Origin: an uncultured Collinsella sp.
GTDB lineage: Bacteria > Actinomycetota > Coriobacteriia > Coriobacteriales > Coriobacteriaceae
Direction of reading: 5' to 3'
Length of the DNA: 64,000 nucleotides
NCBI GenBank assembly: GCA_902490405.1
Contig: CABUDS010000007.1
Span: 12,849 to 76,848, forward strand
Position 1 is the first letter of the stretch. Each line of letters opens with the position of its first letter. Positions 50,819 to 58,700 of this stretch are shown in pieces. A model generated the notes under the pieces. That model had not been told where the DNA came from. It did no database searches and was given only the letters and a program-made list of their open reading frames with translations. The translations under genes were made by a program, and so were the position numbers.

Positions 50819-51284
50819 GGTTTGTCTCGATCTGTAACAGTAAGACCCTATTTTGCCGAGCAACTGTTACAGATCGAGACAAACCGAAACCGTCCCGGCG
50901 GAAAATCTCAATCTGTAACATCTACAGGCCAAAAACGACCCTAGATGTTACAGATCGAGACATTCCTCTCGACCCATCCTCAACAATCTAGATCTGTAAC
51001 ATCTGGACCCACTTTTGCCCCTTTACTGTTACAGATCGAGACAAACCAATCTAGCCTGCCGAAAGATCTAGATCTGTAACGGTTACTCGGCAAAATGGGC
51101 CCCAGATGTTACAAATCAAGACAAACGGGACCCGCCTGCAAGAAAATCTCAATCTGTAACAACAACTCGGCAAAATCCGTCCCTCATGTTACAGATTTAG
51201 ACAAACCGTCCAGGCGGGGACTCAACATCTCAATCTGTAACACCTAGCCGCCCAAATCGGGTCTAGATGTTACAGATCGAGATT
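50819..51284. repeat. Array of six tandem hairpins with 80-81-bp period
   Basis: Six palindromic units with left core ATCTGTAAC at 50830, 50911, 50992, 51072, 51152 and 51233 and right core GTTACAGAT (GTTACAAAT in unit 4) at 50866, 50947, 51028, 51108, 51188 and 51269. In every unit exactly 27 bases lie between the cores. Unit 1 has perfect 23-bp arms ending GTCTCGATCTGTAACAGT. The interiors differ but share a CGGCAAAAT-like block in either orientation. Copies are separated by 20-30 bases of unique DNA. No gene is seen in 50683-51371. Confidence 0.9.
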
Positions 51285-51332
51285 TTGTTTGAGAGGCCGA
51301 GAATTGGACCGAAAATACGGTCCCGGAATAAC

Positions 51333-51361
51333 AAAAAAGCTCGCCGGCTAGGCCGACGAGC
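51333..51361 (-). terminator. Terminator of the tRNA gene
   Basis: GCTCGTCGGCC / GCCGGCGAGC stem followed on the minus strand by TTTTTTG, 11 bases after the tRNA 3' end. Confidence 0.85.
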
Positions 51362-51371
51362 TGCAATTTCT

Positions 51372-51448
51372 TGGTCGCGGGGGCAGGATTTGAACCTACG
51401 ACCTCCGGGTTATGAGCCCGGCGAGCTACCAGACTGCTCCACCCCGCA
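51372..51448 (-). tRNA. tRNA-fMet (CAU), initiator type
   Basis: A 77-nt cloverleaf with anticodon CAT in loop CTCATAA. The three G-C pairs of the anticodon stem (GGG/CCC), A11-T24 in the D stem and a weak 1-72 pair (T-G) are initiator features. The T loop is TTCAAAT, and the CCA end is encoded. Confidence 0.93.
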
Positions 51449-51644
51449 ATGTCTGGGCGCCTCATGTGCGCAAGAAAGAATCTTACGCGGGAGTTCGGTA
51501 AACGGCAAGGAAAATCTCGTAGAGCATAATTCCTTCATATTTAAATTCCTCAGCCCATATCACCGTCAACGAATCGCAGTCGAGCGCCGTCGGCGACGCG
51601 TATACAATGGTGCGCGTCCTTTTACGCCGACACCTGGAGTAGAC

Positions 51645-52418
51645 ATGCTGCTCGCTATCGATATGGGAAACACGCAGACGGCCATGGGCCTGTTTGACGG
51701 AGACGAGCTGGTGCAGTCATGGCGCATGCCCACCGACCGCTCCTATACCGCCGACGAGATCCACGTGCGCCTGATGGGCTTCTTTAAGATGTACGACCTC
51801 TCGCTCAACGCGGTCGATGCGATTGCCTTTGCCGGCGTGGTGCCGCAGCTCTCGCGCGAGTGGCACGCCGTGGCCGACCGCATCGCGGCAGACGCCATCG
51901 TCATTGGGCCACAGACGGCCGCGGTGACCAAGCTGCGGGCGGCGCGTCCCCAGGCCGTTGGTGCCGACCGCATCGCCAACGCCGTCGCTGCCGAGACCTT
52001 CTACGGCGCCCCGGCGATCGTGGTGGACTTTGGCACCGCAACCAATATCGACGTCATCGACGAGGACGGCTATTACATTGGCGGAGCGATTGCGCCGGGC
52101 ATCCGCATTTCGATGGACGCGCTCGCCGCCCGAGCCGCCAAGCTCGCCAGCGTTCCGCTTGAGGCACCCGAGCACGTCATCGGCCGCGATACCGAGGAGT
52201 GCATCAAAGTCGGCGCCGTAACGGGCGCCGCAGCCATGGCCGAGGGCCTGGTCGCCCGCATGAAGCGCGAGCTGGGGCGCGAGGACGCCACCGTTATCGC
52301 CACAGGCGGTCTCGCCAGCATTGTCGCCGATTCGACCGATGCCTTCGACGTGGTCGACGGGCAACTCACCATCAAGGGCATCTGCGAAATCTACCGCCGC
52401 ATGCAGGAGCTGGGATAG
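51645..52418 (+). CDS. coaX: Type III pantothenate kinase
   Basis: A 257-residue ASKHA-fold kinase that phosphorylates pantothenate in the first step of coenzyme A synthesis. The phosphate-binding DMGNTQTAMGLF at the N-terminus, GADRIANA and DFGTATNIDVID are diagnostic for CoaX. Length is normal. The frame is open further upstream, but the ATG at 51645 follows GGAG and starts exactly at the family N-terminus. The palindrome at 52451-52497, followed by T-rich sequence, could serve as its terminator. Confidence 0.95.
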   Translation: MLLAIDMGNTQTAMGLFDGDELVQSWRMPTDRSYTADEIHVRLMGFFKMYDLSLNAVDAIAFAGVVPQLSREWHAVADRIAADAIVIGPQTAAVTKLRAARPQAVGADRIANAVAAETFYGAPAIVVDFGTATNIDVIDEDGYYIGGAIAPGIRISMDALAARAAKLASVPLEAPEHVIGRDTEECIKVGAVTGAAAMAEGLVARMKRELGREDATVIATGGLASIVADSTDAFDVVDGQLTIKGICEIYRRMQELG

Positions 52419-52450
52419 AGTAAACGCCAGGTCGCAGCAACCAGCCTCCA

Positions 52451-52497
52451 ATCCTATTCCTCAAAATCGAAAATTTTTCAGTTTTGAGGAATAGGAT
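52451..52497. repeat. CTATTCCTC palindrome, copy 1
   Basis: Perfect 16-bp arms ATCCTATTCCTCAAAA / TTTTGAGGAATAGGAT with an asymmetric centre TCGAAAATTTTTCAG. TTTT follows on the plus strand, so it may also terminate coaX. Confidence 0.85.
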
Positions 52498-52503
52498 TTT
52501 TTG

Positions 52504-53700
52504 CTAAGCCTCGCCGCACAACCACCTCGCCAGGTCCACGATCTGCACCCCATCGCGATCCGTGGCCTCGTGATGTGTGCGGGCAAGAATCATCTTGGGA
52601 TACGCATCGCCAATGCTCAGCAGTGGCGAAATCTCGCGTTCAAACGTCTTATCCGAGCTGATGTCGTCGCTCACCTGAATGTAGAGCTTCTCGCTTCGCT
52701 TGATTGCTACAAAGTCTATTTCCTTTTTATAGAGCACACCGACGTATACCTCGTATCCGCGGCGCAGCAGCTCGATGGCCGCCATGTTCTCGTATACGCG
52801 TCCCCAATCCATATCACGTGTACCAAGCAGTGCGTATTTGAACGCGTGGTCTGCCAGGTAATACTTCTCGCCGCTCTTAAGGTATTTTTTGCCGCGAATG
52901 TCGTACCGACGAACTTTATAGAAGGCAAACGCATCGCACAGGTACCCCATGTACGTGCCGACCGTCTTGTTCGTAATCTTTAGCCCATCCGCATTCAAAA
53001 CATCTGTAATGTTGCGTGCCGACGTTATGTTGGAGACGTTGTCCATCATGTAATCGGCAATGCGCAGCAGTGCCGATTCGTTTCTCACGTTATGCCGCTG
53101 CACGATATCCCTCACGATGAGCGTTTTGAAGACATTGGAGAGATATTGGTAGCGCTGCTCCTGCAGTGGATAAGGGTAAGAGCCGGACATACCGCCGGTT
53201 CTCGCGTACTCATCGAAGTCGCGATCGACCTCGCCCTCGTCACTATAAAAGCGATACTCCTCAAACGAGAATGGGAAAACCTCGATCTCGAACGTGCGCC
53301 CCGTAAAGAGCGTCGACAGATCGCTCGACAGCAAAAAGGCGTTCGATCCGGTGATGAAGATGTCGTACTGCTCGGATGCATGGAGGCTGTTGATCGCGCG
53401 TTCAAAGCCGTCGCACATCTGAACCTCGTCGATAAGCAGGAAGTTTTGCTTGTCGGACACTCGATGCTCTTTCACATAGGCGAGCAGGGCATGATATTCG
53501 AGCAGGCCCTCGAACTCGTCGAGGTTGTAATTGATATGGATGACATTCGAATTGGACAGATTTGCCTCCACGTAATCGCGGAGGGCCTCGAGCAATTTTG
53601 ACTTACCGCTACGGCGAATGCCCGTTATGACCTTGATGTCCGGTACGCCAATAAGGCTCGTCAACGTGTCCATATATGACGTTCTATTGATGAGTTTCAT
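52504..53700 (-). CDS. AAA ATPase with DUF4143 domain
   Basis: A 398-residue protein with an N-terminal AAA_14 ATPase (Walker A TGIRRSGKSKLL, Walker B LLIDEVQ, sensor FITGSNAFLL) and a C-terminal DUF4143 domain (about 210-398) with a restriction-nuclease-like core, EIDFVAIKRSEKLYIQVS. Such proteins are widespread in gut anaerobes, often in variable copy number, with unknown function. GGGAGG precedes the ATG. The gene is enclosed by three copies of one palindrome, one downstream and two upstream, which suggests that gene and repeats move or work together. Its base composition is visibly more AT-rich than that of its neighbours. Confidence 0.88.
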   Translation of the reverse strand: MKLINRTSYMDTLTSLIGVPDIKVITGIRRSGKSKLLEALRDYVEANLSNSNVIHINYNLDEFEGLLEYHALLAYVKEHRVSDKQNFLLIDEVQMCDGFERAINSLHASEQYDIFITGSNAFLLSSDLSTLFTGRTFEIEVFPFSFEEYRFYSDEGEVDRDFDEYARTGGMSGSYPYPLQEQRYQYLSNVFKTLIVRDIVQRHNVRNESALLRIADYMMDNVSNITSARNITDVLNADGLKITNKTVGTYMGYLCDAFAFYKVRRYDIRGKKYLKSGEKYYLADHAFKYALLGTRDMDWGRVYENMAAIELLRRGYEVYVGVLYKKEIDFVAIKRSEKLYIQVSDDISSDKTFEREISPLLSIGDAYPKMILARTHHEATDRDGVQIVDLARWLCGEA

Positions 53701-53726
53701 TGGTGCCTCCCTGCGGTCTTCTATCG

Positions 53727-53767
53727 CTATTCCTCAAAAACGAAAATTATTCAGTTTTGAGGAATAG
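53727..53767. repeat. CTATTCCTC palindrome, copy 2
   Basis: Arms CTATTCCTCAAAA / TTTTGAGGAATAG with centre ACGAAAATTATTCAG, same orientation as copy 1. Located 27 bases before the ATPase start. Confidence 0.85.
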
Positions 53768-53812
53768 ACTCTGCAACGAATATACCTCGTTAAAGGCCGA
53801 GCTGGCTTAATT

Positions 53813-53853
53813 CTATTCCTCAAAATCGAAAGATTTTCAGTTTTGAGGAATAG
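53813..53853. repeat. CTATTCCTC palindrome, copy 3
   Basis: Arms CTATTCCTCAAAA / TTTTGAGGAATAG with centre TCGAAAGATTTTCAG, same orientation as copies 1 and 2, downstream of the biotin-ligase-like gene. Confidence 0.85.
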
Positions 53854-53951
53854 GGTGCTGACAACCCATTCCCCAGACAACAAGACCCTCCCCAGCACAG
53901 GCCGAAGAGGGCTTCGTTGTCATCGCTATCTTTGAGCGCGGGCACCTCGCG

Positions 53952-54653
53952 TTACAGTCCGCGAATCCGTACGGCCTCGGGCGGAAACTCCTGCTCGCCG
54001 GCATCGGTCTTGATGGTCGCGCGGCCCCAGATGTCCAGGCCCGCAAACACACCGACCGCAAGCGGCAAACCGTTGGGCGACACCGCCGCAACCTGACGAC
54101 CCAGCAGCGGCACCATATCGAAGTACTCACCCAGCACCGGAGCCAGCGGGCCGGCAGCGCCCTGTGGTGTGTTGGCGGCAACCGCCCAGGTGTCCACGCG
54201 GGTCAGCACGGCGGTGGCCAATGCCTCGACCAGCACCTCGTCGGCCATATCCACGCCAAGCTCGCCCAGCGCCGCACGTTCAATATCAACCGTCACCGCG
54301 GCAAACATGCCCGCAGCACCGGCACCGCCGTTCACGGCAACACGCGCGAGCGACGCCTCAAACGCAGGCGCACCGCACACGATATCGCTCGGCCACTGGA
54401 TACCCACTTTACCGGCAAGGCCCAACCCCGGCATCGAAGCCGTGCCCACGAGCGCGTCCATCATGCCCATCGCGGCCACAAACGGCAGACCGTGGAAGGC
54501 GTGCATGTTCACATCGGGGCGCACAACCAGCGAAAACGTCAGCGAAGCATCGCCCACGCTCCACGCGCACCAGCCCGCGGACACGCCCTCGCGGCCCGCG
54601 TCACGCGCCGCGTCGAGCTCGGTGCCAGCGGCAACAGCATTCATCTCGATCAT
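53952..54653 (-). CDS. Biotin protein ligase-like protein lacking usual catalytic residues
   Basis: A 233-residue protein of the BirA/LplA-like fold. The core VGIQWPSDIVCG (residues 83-94) aligns with the KWPNDI motif of biotin ligases, and the C-terminus (GEYFDMVPLLGRQVAAV, then EQEFPPEAVRIRGL) resembles the BirA C-terminal beta domain. But the catalytic Lys is Gln and the Asn is Ser, and the GRGRxGR adenylate loop is reduced to AGREGVSAGW. It may be inactive or use another acyl group. It abuts the folP-folK stop codon with no gap, so it is likely cotranscribed. Alternative: an unrecognised lipoate/octanoate transferase relative. Confidence 0.65.
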   Translation of the reverse strand: MIEMNAVAAGTELDAARDAGREGVSAGWCAWSVGDASLTFSLVVRPDVNMHAFHGLPFVAAMGMMDALVGTASMPGLGLAGKVGIQWPSDIVCGAPAFEASLARVAVNGGAGAAGMFAAVTVDIERAALGELGVDMADEVLVEALATAVLTRVDTWAVAANTPQGAAGPLAPVLGEYFDMVPLLGRQVAAVSPNGLPLAVGVFAGLDIWGRATIKTDAGEQEFPPEAVRIRGL

Positions 54654-56387
54654 CTACATACGCCCCAATTCGCCCACGATATGGCCCACGCGATCCTCGG
54701 GCTCCTTGACCTCGACGCCGTTGTAGCGGAAGAACCGCGCCGGGTCGTGCATCAGGTCCTCGAGCGGCACCAGCACAAAGTCGCGCTCGCCAATGAGCGG
54801 ATGCGGCAGGCGCAGCTTTTTGCCGCCGTGGGTCTCGCCGTCCATCCACAGCAGGTCCAGATCGATAGTGCGCGGGCCGTTGACCTTGGCCTTCTTGGAG
54901 CGGTCGCGCCCCAGCTCGGCCTCGATCTTCATAAGCTCGTCGAGCAGCACCAACGGCGCCAACTCGGTCTTGATCTCGATGACGGCGTTGGCAAACGCGT
55001 CCTGGCGCGTCTCATAGGCCGGCTCGCTCTCGTAGATGCGCGAGCAGTTGGACACGCAGGTGAGCGGAATCTCGGCGATCATGTCGCGTGCGGCGCGGAT
55101 GTTGTCGCAACGATGCCCCAGGTTGGAGCCCACGGCCACAAACGCACGGCGCGGCTGCGGCTTGGCGACAGCCCAGTAACCGTTCAGGAACTGCGCAAAG
55201 CCGGTAACGTCGTGCACGCGCACGATGTTGGCACCGGCCTGGATAGCGCCCAGGCACACGCCAAACGTGGCGGCATCGCGTGCGGCGGCCTCGGTCACGC
55301 CCGAGACGGCGCCCACAAAACGCTTGCGCGACACGGCGCACATGAGCGGATAGCCCAGCGACGCCATCTTGGCGGTCTCGCGCTGGATGACGATGTCCTC
55401 GTTGGCCGTCTTGCCAAAGCCCGGGCCGGGATCGATGCAGATGCGGTCGCGCGACACGCCGGCATGGATGAGCGTGCGGGCCTGGTCGGACAGAAAGCCC
55501 ATGACGCGGCGCATGATGGGCGCCGAATCGGGCAGGGTGAAGCGGCGGAGCTGCGAGGTGGGCACACAGGCTTCCTCACGGCGGGCACTGCGGCGCATCA
55601 TGGCGGCCAGGTGGTCGCTGGGCTCTGGCGCGGCTTCGGTAGCTGCGGGCACGGTCTCGGGCGCAGCTACGGCAGGGGCAGCCTGCTCGGCAGCCGGCGT
55701 CTCTGGCTCGTCAACAGGCTCGGACGCGGGCTCCGATTCGCCAAACGGTAGCGAAGGCTGTACCACACCGCCCGGAAGCTTGGTCTCAACCTTGGACTCG
55801 CCCAGCAACTTGCCGCGACGGCGACGGGCCGGCTTCTCGGCCTCGCGCGCGGCCTCGGCAGCCGCTTCGCGCGCCTTCTCGGCAACAAACGCCGCAGCCG
55901 AGGTATCGAGCTGCACCGTCGCGTGCGTGCGTGCGGGTACGGCGACCTCGCCGGCGTGCATTACGATGACGCCGCAGGTGCTCGTCTTAACGAACTCGAC
56001 CATCTTGGGGTCGGTGAAGCCGGTCACGTCGTTGACGATCGAGGCGCCGCAGCGCACGGCCGCCTTGGCAACCGCCACATGACGCGTATCGATCGAGACG
56101 ATGGCGCCCTCTTTGGCGAGCGCGCGCACGACGGGCAGCACGCGACGCGCCTCCTCATCGGGGTTGACCGGGGTAAAGCCGGGGCGCGTGGACTCGCCGC
56201 CCACGTCGATGATGTCGGCGCCGGCGTCGAGCATCGCCAGGCCATACTCGATGGCGGCATCCGGGTCGAAGTGCTCCCCGCCGTCGCTAAACGAATCAGG
56301 CGTCACGTTGAGGACGCCCATGATGCGCGGACGGTCAAAGCTGAGCTCGTACTTTCCGCACCGCCATGTCTTGCTGTCGTTCGCCAT
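54654..56387 (-). CDS. Dihydropteroate synthase fused to HPPK, with a long insert (FolP-FolK)
   Basis: A 577-residue bifunctional folate enzyme. The DHPS part has GVLNVTPDSFSDGG, DVGGESTRPG, IVNDVTG, DPGPGFGKT and SRKRF. The HPPK part (about 415-577) has FVAVGSNLGHR, GPRTIDLDLLW and LPHPLIGERDFVL. HPPK makes the pyrophosphorylated pterin that DHPS condenses with p-aminobenzoate, so fusion joins consecutive steps. Residues about 148-287, between the VMH strand and the helix before DPGPGFGK, hold an Ala/Glu/Pro-rich insert some 125 residues longer than normal. The ATG at 56385-56387 is six bases after AGGAGG. DHPS is the sulfonamide target. Confidence 0.92.
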   Translation of the reverse strand: MANDSKTWRCGKYELSFDRPRIMGVLNVTPDSFSDGGEHFDPDAAIEYGLAMLDAGADIIDVGGESTRPGFTPVNPDEEARRVLPVVRALAKEGAIVSIDTRHVAVAKAAVRCGASIVNDVTGFTDPKMVEFVKTSTCGVIVMHAGEVAVPARTHATVQLDTSAAAFVAEKAREAAAEAAREAEKPARRRRGKLLGESKVETKLPGGVVQPSLPFGESEPASEPVDEPETPAAEQAAPAVAAPETVPAATEAAPEPSDHLAAMMRRSARREEACVPTSQLRRFTLPDSAPIMRRVMGFLSDQARTLIHAGVSRDRICIDPGPGFGKTANEDIVIQRETAKMASLGYPLMCAVSRKRFVGAVSGVTEAAARDAATFGVCLGAIQAGANIVRVHDVTGFAQFLNGYWAVAKPQPRRAFVAVGSNLGHRCDNIRAARDMIAEIPLTCVSNCSRIYESEPAYETRQDAFANAVIEIKTELAPLVLLDELMKIEAELGRDRSKKAKVNGPRTIDLDLLWMDGETHGGKKLRLPHPLIGERDFVLVPLEDLMHDPARFFRYNGVEVKEPEDRVGHIVGELGRM

Positions 56388-56481
56388 GAACATCCTCCTA
56401 AAATGCCCACGCCGCCGCGCTCGGGCGCTGGCGGCGGGGTCGTTTTGCACTCAGTCTTTCTATTGTATCCGCGCGCGCGGG

Positions 56482-57234
56482 CTAGAACGCAAACGCGGCC
56501 GCGATGTCGCAAGAAATCAGCAGGTCGGCATTTGCATCCTGATCGGTGGGCGCCAAATTGCAAATGGCCAGCGTATCGCCAGTAAAGTAACGCGTGAGGC
56601 CCGCCGCCGGATACACTACGAGCGAGGTTCCGCCCACGACGAGGACGTCGGCTGCGGCGATGGCAGCAACGGCGCCGGTAAGCACACGCTCATCGAGCGG
56701 CTCCTCGTAGAGGACCACATCGGGCTTGATGCGACCGCCGCACGCAGGACACACGGGCACGCCCGCGGTATCCTCGTGCTCGCGCGCGCAAATCCATTCG
56801 GCGCTGTAGACCGCGCCGCACGTCTGGCAGATATTGCGGTGTACCGAGCCATGCAGCTCAAACACGCGCCGTGAACCAGCCGCCTGATGCAGTCCGTCGA
56901 TATTTTGCGTCACCACGGCGTCGAGCTTGCCGGCGCGCTCCAGCTCCGCCAGCTTGGCGTGGCAGTGGTTGGGCTTGGCGTTAAGGGCGATCATCTTGGT
57001 GCGGTAAAAGTCGAAGAACTCCGCCGGATGTGTCTCGTAAAAGCTGTGCGAGAGCATGGTTTCGGGCGGATAGGCAAACTGCTGGTGATACAGGCCGTCC
57101 ACGCTGCGGAAATCGGGAATGCCGCTTGCCGTGGAAACACCCGCGCCGCCAAAGAAGACCACGTGGCTATGGGTTTCGAACAGCTCCGCCAGCGCGGCGG
57201 AGGCCTGCTTGGGATCCGATATTGCCTGCGTCAT
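56482..57234 (-). CDS. NAD-dependent protein deacylase, Sir2 family
   Basis: A 250-residue sirtuin that removes acetyl groups from lysines using NAD+. It has GAGVSTASGIPDFRS, TQNIDGLH, the catalytic histidine in ELHGS, and four zinc-binding cysteines (CQTCG and CPACGG). VVGTSL is present as VVGGTSLVVYPA. Strong GGAGG site before the ATG. It lies 94 bases before the folP-folK start on the same strand, so joint transcription is possible. It diverges from exonuclease III. Confidence 0.93.
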   Translation of the reverse strand: MTQAISDPKQASAALAELFETHSHVVFFGGAGVSTASGIPDFRSVDGLYHQQFAYPPETMLSHSFYETHPAEFFDFYRTKMIALNAKPNHCHAKLAELERAGKLDAVVTQNIDGLHQAAGSRRVFELHGSVHRNICQTCGAVYSAEWICAREHEDTAGVPVCPACGGRIKPDVVLYEEPLDERVLTGAVAAIAAADVLVVGGTSLVVYPAAGLTRYFTGDTLAICNLAPTDQDANADLLISCDIAAAFAF

Positions 57235-57347
57235 ATATGACCTCCGTCCGTGTCTCCGGGACGGCGGCGTTCACACTATCACTCGCGGACTCCGCCCCGC
57301 TCTAGTTGCGTTAATCTTAAGCCTGCCAACCCCGTCGAAAGGACACC

Positions 57348-58166
57348 ATGCCTCAGACTTACACTTTCGCCTCGTGGAACGTTAACGGCCTGCGCGCCGT
57401 GCTCAAAAAGGACCCGAGCTTTACCCAGATCGCACAGGAACTCGATGTCGATGTCCTAGCGCTGCAAGAAACTAAACTGCAAGAAGGCCAGGTGCAGGTC
57501 GACCTGCCCGGCTATCACCAAACCTGGAGCTACGCCGAGCGTAAAGGCTATTCGGGCACTGCGGTCTTTAGCCGCCAGGAACCGCTGCGCGTGCTGCACG
57601 CCGATGCGCTGCTGCCCTACGCCGGCGAGGGTGAGGCAGCTGAGCTCGTTGCCCAAGCCGCGACCGAGGGCCGTGTCTGCGCGCTGGAGTTCGACAAATT
57701 CTGGTTTGTCGACGTCTATACGCCCAACGCCCAAAATGAGCTCGCGCGCATCGATGTGCGCATGGCCTGGGACGATGCCTACCGCGGCTTTTTGAACGCA
57801 CTCGAGCGCGAGACCGGCAAACCCGTCGTGACCTGCGGCGACTTTAACGTGGCGCACGAGGAAATCGACCTTAAGAACCCCAAGTCCAACCGCGGCAACG
57901 CCGGCTTTTCGGACGAAGAACGCGGCAAGTTTACCGAGCTGCTCAACGCCGGCTTTACCGATACCTGGCGCACGGCAAACCCCGACGTCGAGGGCGTCTA
58001 CAGCTGGTGGAGCTATCGCTTTAATGCCCGCAAGAACAACGCAGGCTGGCGCATCGACTACTTCCTGGTAAGCGACGCAATCGCCGACAACGTACGCGAC
58101 ACCGGCATCCGCGGCGACATCTTCGGCAGCGACCACTGCCCCGTCACCCTCGCCCTGGAGCTCTAA
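57348..58166 (+). CDS. xthA: Exodeoxyribonuclease III / AP endonuclease
   Basis: A 272-residue member of the EEP family that cuts DNA at abasic sites and trims 3' ends. FASWNVNGLRA, LQETKLQEGQ (metal Glu), VYTPNAQ, CGDFNVAH (catalytic Asp and Asn), RIDYFL and GSDHCPV complete the active site. Length is typical. AAAGGACACC precedes the ATG. The gene is followed by a 530-base repeat region without other genes. Confidence 0.94.
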   Translation: MPQTYTFASWNVNGLRAVLKKDPSFTQIAQELDVDVLALQETKLQEGQVQVDLPGYHQTWSYAERKGYSGTAVFSRQEPLRVLHADALLPYAGEGEAAELVAQAATEGRVCALEFDKFWFVDVYTPNAQNELARIDVRMAWDDAYRGFLNALERETGKPVVTCGDFNVAHEEIDLKNPKSNRGNAGFSDEERGKFTELLNAGFTDTWRTANPDVEGVYSWWSYRFNARKNNAGWRIDYFLVSDAIADNVRDTGIRGDIFGSDHCPVTLALEL

Positions 58167-58240
58167 CCCCCAAACGATCCCCCGGGGACGGAGGAAAACG
58201 GATCATTTTCACTTCGCGAGATCATCCACGCAGCTCGCTT

Positions 58241-58400
58241 GCCACGAAACTGGCCCATCTACTACGTTTAAGCCACTACCCTCAACCACAGTGAACAACG
58301 CAAAAAGAAAACCGCAGGTAGAAAGCCTGCGGTTTTTCATAAAACGCGGTTGTGTTTGGGGGTGTCGGGCCAAACGTAGTAGATAGGCCGATTTCGTGGC
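58241..58400. repeat. 160-bp nested palindrome, type 2, copy D
   Basis: Arms GCCACGAAACTGGCCCATCT... and ...AGATAGGCCGATTTCGTGGC enclose ACTACGTTTAAG / CAAACGTAGT and a strong inner hairpin AAAACCGCAGG...CCTGCGGTTTT. Same length as copy B, 31 kb away. GACGGAGGAAAACGGATCAT lies just before it (58189-58206). Confidence 0.85.
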
Positions 58401-58500
58401 GGGCGAGTTCAGCTGATTCCCCGAGGCGTCTGGAGACGGAAGAAAACGGATCAATTTGGCTCTTGAGGGTCACGACGCCCGTCATATCAGCCAGCCATTC

Positions 58501-58654
58501 CAAAACTATGCCAGTTTACGGGGCTAAATCGCGAACCCCCAACCATACGCAATTCCGAAATAATAAAACCGCAGGTAAACGGCTTGCTCTATTTCAAAAA
58601 TAGCCGGCATGGTCTGCTTGTGCCAATCTGGCCCCGTAAACCGGCATAGTTTTA
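58501..58654. repeat. 154-bp nested palindrome, type 1, copy E
   Basis: Arms CAAAACTATGCCAGTTTACG... and ...GTAAACCGGCATAGTTTT enclose GGGGCTAAA / CTGGCCCC pairing and an inner AAACCGCAGGTAAACGGCTT stretch. Same length as copies A and C. The region between D and E contains GACGGAAGAAAACGGATCAA. Confidence 0.82.
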
Positions 58655-58700
58655 AAATGGCACTTCGGCAGTATTGATTCCCGCCCCGGCGCAACCAGCC

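Noticed and set aside
48670..50991. 773-codon open frame on the plus strand
   Set aside because: It is antisense to the FadH-like gene and runs into the hairpin array; no family features.
50819..51284. CRISPR array
   Set aside because: Repeats are palindromes with unique DNA both inside and between them, the period is 80-81 bp, and no cas genes are nearby. This is a hairpin array, not repeat-spacer units.
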